Origin: JBBPYC01 sp965218765
GTDB taxonomy: Bacteria; Pseudomonadota; Gammaproteobacteria; Burkholderiales; Burkholderiaceae_C
DNA length: 64,000 bases
Assembly (NCBI GenBank): GCA_965218765.1
Contig: CBDCLU010000005.1
Coordinates: forward strand, 372,001 to 436,000
Direction of reading: 5' to 3'
Shown here: piece by piece, positions 8,468 to 17,624 of the stretch
Layout of the letters: every line of letters begins with the position of its first letter
How positions within the stretch are numbered: position 1 is the stretch's first letter
The notes under the pieces: generated by a model
The model's database searches: none
What the model was told of the DNA's origin: nothing
Seen by the model: the letters and a program-made list of their open reading frames with translations, nothing else
Program-made: the position numbers and the translations under genes

Positions 8468-9649
8468 ATGCAGGACGCTGATCTGTCCGGCTGGCTGCGG
8501 CTGTCTTTGACGCCGGGTGTCGGCAACGAAACCGCGCGGCGGCTGTTGGCGCGGTTCGGCTTGCCGCACGCGATTTTTGAGCAGGGGCCGGGCGTGTTGC
8601 GGCAGTGCGTGACGGTGGCGCAGGCAGCGGCGCTGGCTTCGGTGCCGGACGGCTTTGATGCGCAGCTGGAGGCGATGCAGCGCTGGCTGGAGCCGGTGGC
8701 AGGCGCCGGTACCGCCAAAGCGGTCGTGACGCTGGGCGATCCCGGCTATCCGGCTGCACTGCTTGCGATCGAAGACCCGCCGCTGCTGCTCTATCTGATG
8801 GGCGATGTGCTGTCGCAGGACGCACCGGAAGGACCCTGGCGGCCGGAGCGCAGCATCGCAATCGTCGGCAGCCGCAACCCCACGCCGCAGGGCGCCGCAA
8901 ACGCGCATGCTTTCGGCAGGTTTCTGTCGGGTGCCGGGCTCACAGTGGTGTCCGGCCTGGCACTCGGCATCGATGCGGCAGCACATGAGGGCGCGCTCGA
9001 CGCATGGGCTGGCGACGGCATGGCGAATGCGCGCTTAGCGACCATCGCGGTGGTCGGTACCGGGCTCGATCGGGTCTATCCGAAGCGCCACTTGGCGCTT
9101 GCACACCGGGTCGCAGGCCACGGGCTGCTCGTCAGCGAATATCCGCTGGGCACACCCGCCATTGGAGCCAATTTTCCGCGCCGCAACCGGATCATCGCGG
9201 GACTGAGCCAGGGTGTGCTGGTGGTCGAAGCCGCGCTGCAATCGGGCTCGTTGATCACCGCACGCATGGCGAGCGAACAGGGCAAGGACGTGTTCGCGAT
9301 CCCCGGCTCGATCCATGCGGCGCAGTCACGCGGCTGCCACTGGCTGATCAAGCAGGGCGCCAAGCTGGTTGAGACGGGGCAGGACGTGCTGGAGGAGCTG
9401 CGCCTGCCGCCGGCTGGAAAACCGGTGCCGGCACACCGCGTGGTGCCTGCATCCGACAACCCTGCCCCAGTCCGTGAGGGACATCCGCTGCTCGCTCAGA
9501 TGGGGTTCGATCCGGTCGGGCTCGATGCGCTGGTGGATCGCACCGGCATCGACACCGCGAGCCTGCAGGTGCAGTTGCTCGAACTGGAACTCGAAGGCCT
9601 GGTCGCCCGCATGCCTGGCGGCCGTTTCCAGCGCGTCGGAACGGCCTGA
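8468..9649 (+). CDS. dprA: DNA-processing protein DprA (Smf)
   Basis: 393 aa. Loads RecA onto incoming single-stranded DNA during natural transformation and protects it in the cytosol. Seen: an N-terminal SAM/HhH-like region (LRLSLTPGVGNETARRLL), the Rossmann core with AIVGSRNPTPQG, VSGLALGIDAAAHEGAL, VVGTGLDRVYPKRH, the loop FPRRNRIIAGLS, VVEAALQSGSLITA and EQGKDVFAIPGS, then a C-terminal winged-helix region (residues ~335-390). Full length, so competent-state functions may be intact. Flanked by inverted repeats A and B. Confidence 0.96.
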   Translation: MQDADLSGWLRLSLTPGVGNETARRLLARFGLPHAIFEQGPGVLRQCVTVAQAAALASVPDGFDAQLEAMQRWLEPVAGAGTAKAVVTLGDPGYPAALLAIEDPPLLLYLMGDVLSQDAPEGPWRPERSIAIVGSRNPTPQGAANAHAFGRFLSGAGLTVVSGLALGIDAAAHEGALDAWAGDGMANARLATIAVVGTGLDRVYPKRHLALAHRVAGHGLLVSEYPLGTPAIGANFPRRNRIIAGLSQGVLVVEAALQSGSLITARMASEQGKDVFAIPGSIHAAQSRGCHWLIKQGAKLVETGQDVLEELRLPPAGKPVPAHRVVPASDNPAPVREGHPLLAQMGFDPVGLDALVDRTGIDTASLQVQLLELELEGLVARMPGGRFQRVGTA

Positions 9650-9716
9650 GAGCGACGGCTCCCGCAACGCTTGCCTCGAGCAGAAATCGGCGGGATCAAA
9701 TTCGGTAGCAGCGGTC

Positions 9717-9811
9717 GAGCCGGCTTTGCCGGGCCGCAGGCGCCGCCCCCAGTAGGGGGTTAGCTCATCGACAAGTCGATCCGCAGGGAAGCGAAGGCTG
9801 GGGGGGAGCTC
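9717..9811 (+). repeat. Extragenic GC-rich repeat, copy B (inverted relative to copy A)
   Basis: Occupies the gap between the convergent ends of dprA and the DUF1631 gene and runs into the DUF1631 stop codon. It can form three hairpins: CCGGC-TTT-GCCGG, CCCCC-AGTA-GGGGG and ATCGAC-AA-GTCGAT. Ends match copy A in inverse orientation. Could serve as a bidirectional terminator for the two convergent genes. Confidence 0.8.
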
Positions 9812-12158
9812 AGGCCAGCAGGCGTTCCGGATCGGCATCCAGCTTCTGGATTGCAGTGCGCGTGGCGCGCACCGACAGCGCTTCCTCTTCTTGCGGCAAC
9901 AGCAAGCCGGCCTGCAAAAAAGCCGCGAGCCGGCGCCGTTGCAACAGATAGCTGCCGCCACTGCGCGACGCAAACAGAAACAGCTGCTTGCGCTCGCTGC
10001 GCCAGACGAACTGCACGGTATGCGTGACGCCGCCGTATTCAAGCGAGAACCAGTGGCCGGGTTGCAGCTCCAGCGCCCAGGCGATCATCGCATCGCTCGG
10101 CTGTGAGCCGCCGGCGGCGATCAAGGTCAACGCCGATGCATTGATGCCGAGCATCAATTCGAGGTTGTCCGCATCGATCGGCAGATCGCCCAGGCCCTCG
10201 TCGGTGACGAAATCTTCGAGGTGCGCGAGCCGTTCGGCCATCGCTTCCAGCCGAACGGCGGCGATCGGCTCGGCCTTGGACAGGAACGCGGCGGCCAGCG
10301 TATCGCTGACCACTTTCAACTGCGCCTCCTGCACGTCGGCAGCCAGGCCCAGCAGATTCATGCCCCAGCGCAACCGCTGCAGCAAATGCGGCAACTCCTG
10401 GATCACGCGCGCGCGGTCCTTGCGGTTCGGCTTGGCGCCGGCGGCCCAGACCAGCTCCGGCGCGACCTGTTTGAGCGCAATGGTGTCGCTGTGCTGCGGC
10501 CCGTGGCGCACCGTGGCCACCGCCAGCGCCTCGGCCCAGGTCTTGAACATGAAGTCCCGGATCGCATCGGGCACCGGCATGTCCTTCAGCATGTTGCGCA
10601 TCTCGATCGTGTACTGGATCGCGAGCGTCTCTTTCTGCTCCATCTGCTGCGCCACGCTGACGACTCGCTGCGTGCTGTCCTGCGCAGTCAGATAGGTCGA
10701 TAGGAATTTCTTGAATTCCTCGTGCACCAGGTGGAACACACGGCCGCCGGTTTCGGGATACTGCTCGATCACCTGCACGATGCGCTTGATCTCCGCCTCG
10801 AATGCGGTGCCATTGATGGCCGCCGTGTCAAAGCCCATCACGCATGAGCCGATCCGGTCGATCAGCTGCCGGGCCGGATGGTTCGAGGAATTGAAGAAGT
10901 CGGGCTCGGCCAACGCCACCCGCAGCACCGGCAGCTGCAGCCGTGCGAACCAAACCCGAATCGAGGTTGGGATCCGGTCTTCCGCCAGGATGCTCTGGAA
11001 CATCAGCGCAACGATCTCGATGGTTGCCTTCTCGCTGTCAGTCGTTGCCTTCTTCTTCAGGTCGACCGTCTGCGCACGCAGCGCACCAGCCACGCGCGCC
11101 ACCCCGGCGGGGCTGTAGTCCTCAATCAGCGTATCGAAACTCTCCTCGTCGGACGCCTCGCCAACGGACGCGTGCTGCGCTTGTGGCTGCGGCCTGAGCG
11201 CTTCGGCCAGTGCCGGCGAGGTCTGCCGGTGCGCGGTCCGCTCGAAGTCGGAAACCTGCCCGACCAGCACGCGCTTCAACGCGCCAAGTACACCCTGCGC
11301 GCGGATGCGTGCGCGCGCCAGTGGCGTGGCAGCTGCGCTCGACCGACCTTCATCGCCCGAGCCGTTCGGCGGCACAGGCCGGTCGCCGCTGGGCAGGCCG
11401 GAACGGCTTGAATCGTCGCGCAGCCGGGTCGCACCGGACGGGGTTTCCGGCGGCACCGACGGTCGCGCCAACGGCTGCGCACGCGTGGTGGTGCTGCCAT
11501 CAGCTGCCGCGCTGCGACGCATGCGGTGCTGGGGCTGGATCGTCGGCAGAATGTTCTGCGCGACCAGCAATGCGTTGGCAGCACGATAGCCGAGCAGCAT
11601 CCGCTCGGCCAGCACGTGTTGGCTCGGCTCGATCACGGCCTGGAAGTCGGCGCGGGGCAGGCCGGCGTCCACCCAGCCGTCCACCAGCGCCTGCACCAGC
11701 ACTTCCGGGCGCAGCACGTCCTTTTGCGGCAGGTCGCGCCGCTCCACGTATTCGATGCGAATGCGCAGATCCTCGAACTCGGAGAACACCTTGTCGAGCA
11801 GCACGGTGGCCAGCCGCGATGCAAGGATGCGGTTTTCCATCACGTCCATGCCCATCAGCTCGAACGTGGTGGCCGTCGGCATGCGGCCGGAGGTGTCGGG
11901 GGCTGCCTGCAGGCTGCGCTGCCAGCCCTGCACCGTGGCCTCCAGCCAGCCTTGCCGGCGCTGCTGGAATGCGGAAAACGCATCGCGCCGGTCCTGCCCC
12001 TCGCGCGCGTTGGCGCTTTCGCTGATGCGCCGCTGCAACTGTTCCTGCGCACTCTTGGCCAGCGCGGGCAACGCCTGGCGAGCTTCCTGCAGGAAACGCT
12101 CGCGCGCGGGTGGCATCGATGGTCGGCCGCCGTCGTTGTGCCAGGGTTGGTTTGCCAT
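9810..12158 (-). CDS. DUF1631 family protein
   Basis: About 782 aa, large, soluble, with no signal peptide or membrane segment. It resembles the DUF1631 family of proteobacteria, whose role is not established. Features: an N-terminal helical region (FLQEARQALPALAKSAQ), a low-complexity Ser/Thr/Pro-rich linker at roughly residues 230-290, and a conserved C-terminal half ending in a compact domain (ELQPGHWFSLEYGGVTHTVQFVW) that looks like a small beta-rich, possibly PilZ-like, module. ATG at 12158 is used; a TTG 24 bp upstream is also in frame. Same strand as secF, 36 bp after it, but function probably unrelated. Confidence 0.75.
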   Translation of the reverse strand: MANQPWHNDGGRPSMPPARERFLQEARQALPALAKSAQEQLQRRISESANAREGQDRRDAFSAFQQRRQGWLEATVQGWQRSLQAAPDTSGRMPTATTFELMGMDVMENRILASRLATVLLDKVFSEFEDLRIRIEYVERRDLPQKDVLRPEVLVQALVDGWVDAGLPRADFQAVIEPSQHVLAERMLLGYRAANALLVAQNILPTIQPQHRMRRSAAADGSTTTRAQPLARPSVPPETPSGATRLRDDSSRSGLPSGDRPVPPNGSGDEGRSSAAATPLARARIRAQGVLGALKRVLVGQVSDFERTAHRQTSPALAEALRPQPQAQHASVGEASDEESFDTLIEDYSPAGVARVAGALRAQTVDLKKKATTDSEKATIEIVALMFQSILAEDRIPTSIRVWFARLQLPVLRVALAEPDFFNSSNHPARQLIDRIGSCVMGFDTAAINGTAFEAEIKRIVQVIEQYPETGGRVFHLVHEEFKKFLSTYLTAQDSTQRVVSVAQQMEQKETLAIQYTIEMRNMLKDMPVPDAIRDFMFKTWAEALAVATVRHGPQHSDTIALKQVAPELVWAAGAKPNRKDRARVIQELPHLLQRLRWGMNLLGLAADVQEAQLKVVSDTLAAAFLSKAEPIAAVRLEAMAERLAHLEDFVTDEGLGDLPIDADNLELMLGINASALTLIAAGGSQPSDAMIAWALELQPGHWFSLEYGGVTHTVQFVWRSERKQLFLFASRSGGSYLLQRRRLAAFLQAGLLLPQEEEALSVRATRTAIQKLDADPERLLA

Positions 12159-12194
12159 CGAGGAGTCGTGCCGGCCGTTCAATCTGGTTCGGTG

Positions 12195-13145
12195 CTAGAC
12201 GACTGCGCCGGCGTTCGGGTCTTCGCCGTCATCGCGCCGGATCGGTGCCTTGATCAGGTCTTCCCGCTTGATGCCCAGCCACATGGCGATCGCCGCGGCA
12301 ACAAATACCGATGAGTAGATGCCGAACAAAATACCGATCGTCAGCGCAAGCGCGAAGTAATGCAATGTAGGACCGCCGAACAGCAGCATTGACAACACCA
12401 TGATCTGGGTGGAACCGTGCGTGATGATAGTGCGGCTGATGGTGGCGGTGATCGCGCTGTCGATCACCTGCATCGCATTCATCTTGCGATAGCGGCGAAA
12501 GTTCTCACGAATGCGGTCGAAGATCACGACCGACTCGTTCACCGAGTAGCCGAGCACCGCCAATACGGCCGCCAGCACCGGCAGTGAGAACTCCCACTGA
12601 AAGAACGCGAAGAAGCCGAGGATGATCACCACGTCATGCAGGTTCGCGATGATGCCGGCGACCGCGAACTTCCATTCGAAGCGCATTGCCAGATACAGCA
12701 TGATGCCGATCACGACAAATGCGAGCGCTTTCAAGCCATCGGCCGCGAGTTCGTCGCCGACCTGCGGGCCGACGAACTCGGTGCGATCTATGCGCGCAGA
12801 CGGATCGACGGCCTTCAACGCGCCGATGACTTTTTCGCTTTGCTGCGCCGACGTCTCGCCCGCTTTCACCGGCAGCCGGATCAGCACGTCGCGCGCGTTG
12901 CCAAAGCTCTGGATCTGCACGTCGGCATATCCGAGCGTGCCGACTTCCGCACGCAGCTTCTGCAGATCGGCCGGCTGCGAGTAGCTGACCTGCATCACGG
13001 TGCCGCCGGTGAATTCGACCGACAGGTGCAGCCCGCGCGAGAACAGGAAGAACACCGCGAGCGCGAACGTTGCGAACGAGATCACATTGAACACGAGCGC
13101 GTGCCGCATGAACGGGATGTCGCGCCGGATCTTGAAGAATTCCAT
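12195..13145 (-). CDS. secF: Protein translocase subunit SecF
   Basis: 316 aa inner-membrane protein that, with SecD and YajC, uses the proton-motive force to help secretion through SecYEG. Shows the SecF N-terminus (FFKIRRDIPFMRHA), first TM, periplasmic region starting LSVEFTGGTVM, and the conserved membrane block with GYSVNESVVIFDRIREN and TISRTIITHGSTQ. Six TM segments as expected. The ATG at 13145 has a strong GAGGAG 6-7 nt upstream, which decides the start over an upstream in-frame codon at 13193. Follows secD by 22 bp. Confidence 0.96.
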   Translation of the reverse strand: MEFFKIRRDIPFMRHALVFNVISFATFALAVFFLFSRGLHLSVEFTGGTVMQVSYSQPADLQKLRAEVGTLGYADVQIQSFGNARDVLIRLPVKAGETSAQQSEKVIGALKAVDPSARIDRTEFVGPQVGDELAADGLKALAFVVIGIMLYLAMRFEWKFAVAGIIANLHDVVIILGFFAFFQWEFSLPVLAAVLAVLGYSVNESVVIFDRIRENFRRYRKMNAMQVIDSAITATISRTIITHGSTQIMVLSMLLFGGPTLHYFALALTIGILFGIYSSVFVAAAIAMWLGIKREDLIKAPIRRDDGEDPNAGAVV

Positions 13146-13167
13146 GACTGACTCCTCGCTTCGCGCG

Positions 13168-15090
13168 TCAGGCGTTGCGGTGTTGCGATTCAAGCGACAC
13201 GTTGCCTGCGCCCGGTGCGCTTACCGCGGTGCCCGCCGGCTTCCAGACCGTGCCGATCGAAACGGTCTTGAGCTTCTTCTTGCGCCCATACCAGAAATTG
13301 ACCAGACCGCGCGAGAAGAACACGGCCGAGAACATGCTGGTCAGGATGCCGAGCACGTGCACCACCGCGAAGCCGCGCACCGGACCAGAGCCGAATGCGA
13401 GCAGCGCGATGCCGGCGATCAACGTCGTCACGTTCGAATCGAGAATGGTCGACCAGGCGCGGTCGTAACCCGCATGGATCGCGGCCTGAGGCGCGGCGCC
13501 GTTGCGCAGCTCTTCGCGCACGCGCTCGTTGATCAGCACGTTCGCATCGATCGCCATGCCCAGCACCAGCGCCATCGCGGCCATGCCGGGCAAGGTCAGT
13601 GTGGCCTGCAGCATCGACAGCACCGCCACCAGCAGCAGCAGGTTGAACGCAAGCGCGATGCTAGAGATCACGCCGAACAGCATGTAGTAGACGCACATGA
13701 ACACCGCGACTGCAAGGAATCCCCAGGTCACGCTGTCGAAGCCTTTCTGGATGTTCTCCGCGCCCAGGCTCGGGCCGATCGTGCGCTCCTCGATGATCTC
13801 CATTGGCGCAGCCAGCGAACCGGCGCGCAGCAGCAGCGCGGTGTCGGCGGCTTCGGTGGTCGTCATGCGGCCCGAGATCTGCACACGGCCGCCGCCGATC
13901 TCGCTGCGGATCACCGGTGCCGTCACCACTTCGCCCTTGCCTTTTTCAAACAGCAGAATCGCCATCCGCTTGCCGACGTTCTCGCGCGTCACATCGCGGA
14001 AGATGCGCGAGCCTTTCCCGTCCAAGGTCAGGTGCACGGCGGCTTCCTGCGTCTGGTTGTCGAAGCCGGGTTGTGCATCGGTCAGGTTTTCACCCGTGAG
14101 CAGCACCTGCTTTTTCACGACCACCGGCTGGCCGTTGCGATCCAGAAATTTGTCATCACCGAACGGCGCAGCGCCATTGCTCGCCTCGGCTGCGCGCCCT
14201 TCCGCACTTTCATCAACCAGCCGCACTTCGAGCGTCGCGGTGCGGCCCAGGATGTCCTTTGCCTTCGCGGTGTCCTGCACGCCGGGCAGCTGCACCACGA
14301 TCCGGTCCAGCCCCTGCTGCTGAATCACCGGCTCGGCCACGCCGAGTTCGTTGATGCGGTTGTGCAACGTGGTGATGTTCTGCTTGAGCGCCTGCTCCTG
14401 CACGCGGCGCGCGGCTTCCGGGCGGATCGTGGCCGTGAGGCGCTGCTCGCCATCGGCAGCCGGTGCCACCACGGTCTGCAGATCGGCGAACTGGTCCTGG
14501 ATCAGGTTCTGCGCGGCTTGCGCGGTGGCTGCATCGCGCGCGCGGACGTCGATGCTCTGACCATTGCGCGTGATGCCGCTGTGCCGGATGTTCTTGTCGC
14601 GCAGCGCGGTGCGCAGGTCGCCCGCCAGCGCCTCGGTGCGCTGCGTGAGCGCCGCGCGCATGTCCACCTGCAGCATGAAATGCACGCCGCCGCGCAGGTC
14701 GAGCCCCAAATACATCGGCTCCGCGCGCAGGCTGCCGAGCCAACCCGGCGAGCGCGACAGCAGGTTCAGCGCGACGATGTAGGACGGATTGGCCGGATCG
14801 GCGTTCAGCCCTTTTTCGAGCGCGTCCTTCGCCTTCAACTGCACATCGGGGCTGGTAAAGCGCGCCTTGACCGAGTTCTCATCGAGCGCAACGCCGCTGG
14901 TCTCAAGGCCCGCGGCCTTCAACAAATCCGTCACCCTGCCTTCGGTGGCCCGATCGACATGCACCGCAGTGCGCGCGGCCGACACCTGCACGGCAGGCGC
15001 TTCGCCGAAGAAATTGGGCAGCGTGTAGATCGCGCCAATCAACAACGCGATCACGATGATCGCGTACTTCCAGACCGGGTAGCGGTTCAT
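13168..15090 (-). CDS. secD: Protein translocase subunit SecD
   Basis: 640 aa, usual length. N-terminal TM with RYPVWKYAIIVIAL, then the large periplasmic P1 region including LGLDLRGGVHFMLQVDM, NELGVAEPVIQQQG and VVQLPGVQDTAKAKDILG, and a C-terminal six-helix membrane domain with GMAIDANVLINERVREEL and the final TTLIAGIALLAFGSGPVRGFAV. The ATG overlaps the yajC stop (ATGA), indicating coupling; secF follows. Confidence 0.96.
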   Translation of the reverse strand: MNRYPVWKYAIIVIALLIGAIYTLPNFFGEAPAVQVSAARTAVHVDRATEGRVTDLLKAAGLETSGVALDENSVKARFTSPDVQLKAKDALEKGLNADPANPSYIVALNLLSRSPGWLGSLRAEPMYLGLDLRGGVHFMLQVDMRAALTQRTEALAGDLRTALRDKNIRHSGITRNGQSIDVRARDAATAQAAQNLIQDQFADLQTVVAPAADGEQRLTATIRPEAARRVQEQALKQNITTLHNRINELGVAEPVIQQQGLDRIVVQLPGVQDTAKAKDILGRTATLEVRLVDESAEGRAAEASNGAAPFGDDKFLDRNGQPVVVKKQVLLTGENLTDAQPGFDNQTQEAAVHLTLDGKGSRIFRDVTRENVGKRMAILLFEKGKGEVVTAPVIRSEIGGGRVQISGRMTTTEAADTALLLRAGSLAAPMEIIEERTIGPSLGAENIQKGFDSVTWGFLAVAVFMCVYYMLFGVISSIALAFNLLLLVAVLSMLQATLTLPGMAAMALVLGMAIDANVLINERVREELRNGAAPQAAIHAGYDRAWSTILDSNVTTLIAGIALLAFGSGPVRGFAVVHVLGILTSMFSAVFFSRGLVNFWYGRKKKLKTVSIGTVWKPAGTAVSAPGAGNVSLESQHRNA

Positions 15091-15449
15091 GCGCGGGTGA
15101 CTTGCTGCCTCGACTCCATCGTGCCTTTGGGCAGCACCTGGATCACGGCGCTGCGCTGGATCTGGATCTCGACGTTGTTCGCAATCTCGGCCGTCAGATA
15201 GCCTTCGCCGAGCCGCGTGATGCGCGCGAGCATGCCGCCGGCCACCACCACTTCGTCGCCCTTGGCCAGCGCCTCGATCATCGCGCGATGTTCCTTCTGC
15301 TTCTTCATCTGCGGACGGATCATCACGAAGTACAGCACCACGAACATCAGCACCAGCGGCAGCATGCTGGTCATCGACGACATGAAGTCGCCGCCGGCAG
15401 GAGCAGCGGCGGGGGCGGTCTGGGCGTAGGCGGAAGAGATGAGGGACAC
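15087..15449 (-). CDS. yajC: Preprotein translocase subunit YajC
   Basis: About 120 aa; small membrane partner of SecDF. Typical layout: short N-terminus ending SSAYAQ, Ala/Pro-rich stretch, one TM segment (LPLVLMFVVLYFVMIRP), QMKKQKEHRAMIEALAKGDEVV and the C-terminal small beta domain. Start is GTG at 15449 (MSLISSAYAQ), with AAAGG 9 nt upstream; an upstream in-frame ATG would add an unlikely ~35 residues. The usual upstream neighbours tgt and queA are absent; instead a nitrile hydratase operon diverges from here. Confidence 0.92.
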   Translation of the reverse strand: MSLISSAYAQTAPAAAPAGGDFMSSMTSMLPLVLMFVVLYFVMIRPQMKKQKEHRAMIEALAKGDEVVVAGGMLARITRLGEGYLTAEIANNVEIQIQRSAVIQVLPKGTMESRQQVTRA

Positions 15450-15662
15450 GGCGTAGTACCTTTGAACGAAAGACACGGGCGGCACGTGCTGCGGCAAAGA
15501 AATAGGCCATTGCCATGGTTTCCATGCACTGCACGCCGCGGCGAGAGAACCCATGATTGTAAGCGGCAGCCCTTTTTTTGAACCAGTTCAGGGCTGCTCG
15601 ATACACCGGCAGCCAGGCCCGCCCGTTTGCCGCTAATGCCGCCCGTGCCGGACAATGAGCCG

Positions 15663-16331
15663 ATGAATCGCACAGACTACGCCGCTGCAGCCCAACCATC
15701 ACCGCACGACCACCGGCATGGCCACGAGCACGACCACAGCGAACTCGGCGAATGGGACCTGCGCGTGCGTGCGCTCGAAACCCTGCTGGTACAAAAAGGC
15801 TATGTCGATCCGGCCTCGCTCGACCGGATCATCGAGACCTATGAAACCGAGATCGGCCCGCACAACGGCGCCAAGGTGGTTGCGCGGGCCTGGTCCGATC
15901 TTGCCTTCCGCCAGCGGCTGATGGTGGATGCGACCGCGTCGATCGCCGAACTCGGCTTCACCGGCCGCCAGGGCGAGCACATGGTTGCGCTGGAGAACAC
16001 TGCCGGCACGCACCACATGGTGGTCTGCACGCTGTGCAGCTGCTACCCGTGGCCGGTGCTCGGCCTGCCACCGGTCTGGTACAAGAGCGCGCCGTATCGC
16101 GCCAAGGCGGTGCTGAACCCGCGCGGCGTGCTGGCCGACTTCGGTGTCGAGCTGCCCGCTGCGACGCAAATCCGGGTCTGGGATTCGACCGCCGAGGTGC
16201 GCTACCTCGTCATACCGTTGCGACCCGCGGGCACCGATGGCTGGGACGAACAGCGGCTGGCCGCGCTCGTCACGCGCGATTCGATGATCGGCACCGGCCT
16301 CGCGCTTGCGCCTGCGGAGGCCGGGCGATGA
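15663..16331 (+). CDS. nthA: Nitrile hydratase alpha subunit, cobalt type
   Basis: 222 aa; hydrates nitriles to amides as an alpha/beta heterodimer. The metal claw is C122-T-L-C125-S-C127; Thr after the first Cys is the mark of cobalt-type enzymes (iron types have Ser). These two later cysteines are oxidised to sulfinic/sulfenic acids in the mature enzyme. Other family segments: VRALETLLVQKGYVD, ETEIGPHNGAKVVARAW, VVCTLCSCYPWPVLGLPP and RVWDSTAEVRYLVIP. The N-terminus carries an unusual His/Asp-rich run between residues 15 and 25. First gene of a tightly overlapped operon alpha-beta-activator; it overlaps the beta gene by ATGA. Confidence 0.96.
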   Translation: MNRTDYAAAAQPSPHDHRHGHEHDHSELGEWDLRVRALETLLVQKGYVDPASLDRIIETYETEIGPHNGAKVVARAWSDLAFRQRLMVDATASIAELGFTGRQGEHMVALENTAGTHHMVVCTLCSCYPWPVLGLPPVWYKSAPYRAKAVLNPRGVLADFGVELPAATQIRVWDSTAEVRYLVIPLRPAGTDGWDEQRLAALVTRDSMIGTGLALAPAEAGR

Positions 16332-17008
16332 ATTCCGTACACGACATGGGGGGCCTGCAGGGGTTCGGTCCGGTGCTGCCGGAGGTCGATGAGCCGCTGT
16401 TCCACGCGGCCTGGGAGCGCCGCGCGCTGGCCGTCACGCTCGCAGCCGGTGCGACCGGCGCCTGGAACATCGACCAGAGTCGCTTCGCACGCGAATCGCT
16501 GCCGCCGGCCGTCTACCTGAATTCGAGCTACTACCAGATCTGGCTGCGCGCGCTGGAAAGTCTGCTGGCCGAGCGCGGCATGGTCGGCGCCGACGAACTC
16601 GCCGCGGGCCAGCCGCTGCGCCCCGCTCCCGCAACGCCGCGCATGGTCGCCCAGCTCGGCCCGGCTGCTGTCGACGCAGCGCTGGCGGCCGGTAGCCCGA
16701 CCGCGCGCGAGCCCGCAAGCCACGCACGTTTCAGCCCAGGCCAGCCGGTGCGCGCACGCAATCTGAATCCGCCAAGCCACACGCGGCTGCCGCGCTACGT
16801 GAGGGGCAAGGTCGGCGTCGTCGAAGCCGTACGCGGTGCGCACATCTACGCGGACCGGCATGCGCAGCCAGGCGCACCGCCGTTCGATCAGCGGCCCGAA
16901 TGGCTCTACACGGTGGCGTTCGATGGCGCGGAACTCTGGGGCCCGGACGCTGAAGCCGGCTGCATGGTCAGCGTCGATGCCTGGGAGCCGTACCTTGAAG
17001 TCACCTGA
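16328..17008 (+). CDS. nthB: Nitrile hydratase beta subunit
   Basis: 226 aa. Begins NSVHDMGGLQGFGPV, the near-invariant beta-subunit N-terminus, then LFHAAWERRALAVTL and SSYYQIWLRALESLLAERG; the C-terminal SH3-like domain shows RYVRGKVGVVEAVRGAHIYAD and LYTVAFDGAELWG. Both the N- and C-terminal halves are full length. Overlaps alpha (ATGA) and the activator gene (14 bp), so subunits should be made in step. Confidence 0.96.
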   Translation: MNSVHDMGGLQGFGPVLPEVDEPLFHAAWERRALAVTLAAGATGAWNIDQSRFARESLPPAVYLNSSYYQIWLRALESLLAERGMVGADELAAGQPLRPAPATPRMVAQLGPAAVDAALAAGSPTAREPASHARFSPGQPVRARNLNPPSHTRLPRYVRGKVGVVEAVRGAHIYADRHAQPGAPPFDQRPEWLYTVAFDGAELWGPDAEAGCMVSVDAWEPYLEVT

Positions 17009-17360
17009 CGCGCCGGGCACCGAGCCGATAAGGGCGATGCCCGAACGCGCGGTCTTCAGCGAGCCCTGGCAGGCGCATGCGTTCGCGCTCACGCTGCAAC
17101 TGCACGAGCGCGGCCTGTTCGACTGGCGGGAGTGGGCCGCCGCGCTGGCCGCCGAGATTGCGCGCGCGCAAGCTGCGGGCGATCCGGACGACGGCAGCCA
17201 TTACTACCACCACTGGTTGAATGCACTGGAACGGCTGATCGTCGCCAGGCGCATCGGCAGCGCCGAGCAGATCCACGAGCTGGAGCATGCCTGGGCGGCC
17301 GCCGCGGCACGCACGCCGCACGGGCAGCCGATCGAACTCGGCATCCCTGAAACGCGCTAG
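16995..17360 (+). CDS. Nitrile hydratase accessory (activator) protein
   Basis: 121 aa. Resembles the N-terminal half of the beta subunit (VFSEPWQAHAFALTLQLHERGLFDWREWAAAL ... YYHHWLNALERLIV), as expected for the P14K/NhlE-type activators that deliver cobalt to the alpha subunit by subunit swapping. TTG at 16995 is chosen as start because GGGAG lies 7 nt upstream and the extra ~14 residues match the length of known activators; ATG at 17037 is the alternative. Overlaps the beta gene. The following 264 bp hold no gene, only a GCTAC/GTAGC hairpin at 17444-17460. Confidence 0.88.
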   Translation: MKSPDAPGTEPIRAMPERAVFSEPWQAHAFALTLQLHERGLFDWREWAAALAAEIARAQAAGDPDDGSHYYHHWLNALERLIVARRIGSAEQIHELEHAWAAAAARTPHGQPIELGIPETR

Positions 17361-17624
17361 CAGCGTCGGCGCCGGCGCAAGGTCGGTCCATCGCCGATTT
17401 TGAGCGTTTTGCAATTGAAGCCCTTATCCTGCCGTCACAGCCAGCTACAGTTTCCGTAGCATTCGGCAGTTCTGGTTCGGGTCCCGCAGCCGCGTGATCC
17501 CACGATCGCGCGATGTTCAGCAGCGCAGCGCCCACGCACAGTGGCCGCGAGCACCGCACATGGCCCGGCGGTCGCTTCGTTTCCATCCGCTGCCAGCGGG
17601 CCGAACCAACGAAAGAACCGCCCC

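Noticed and set aside
17361..17624. Possible small gene or RNA in the gap before the haloperoxidase
   Set aside because: No coding frame with SD and no tRNA-like fold found; only a short GCTAC/GTAGC hairpin.
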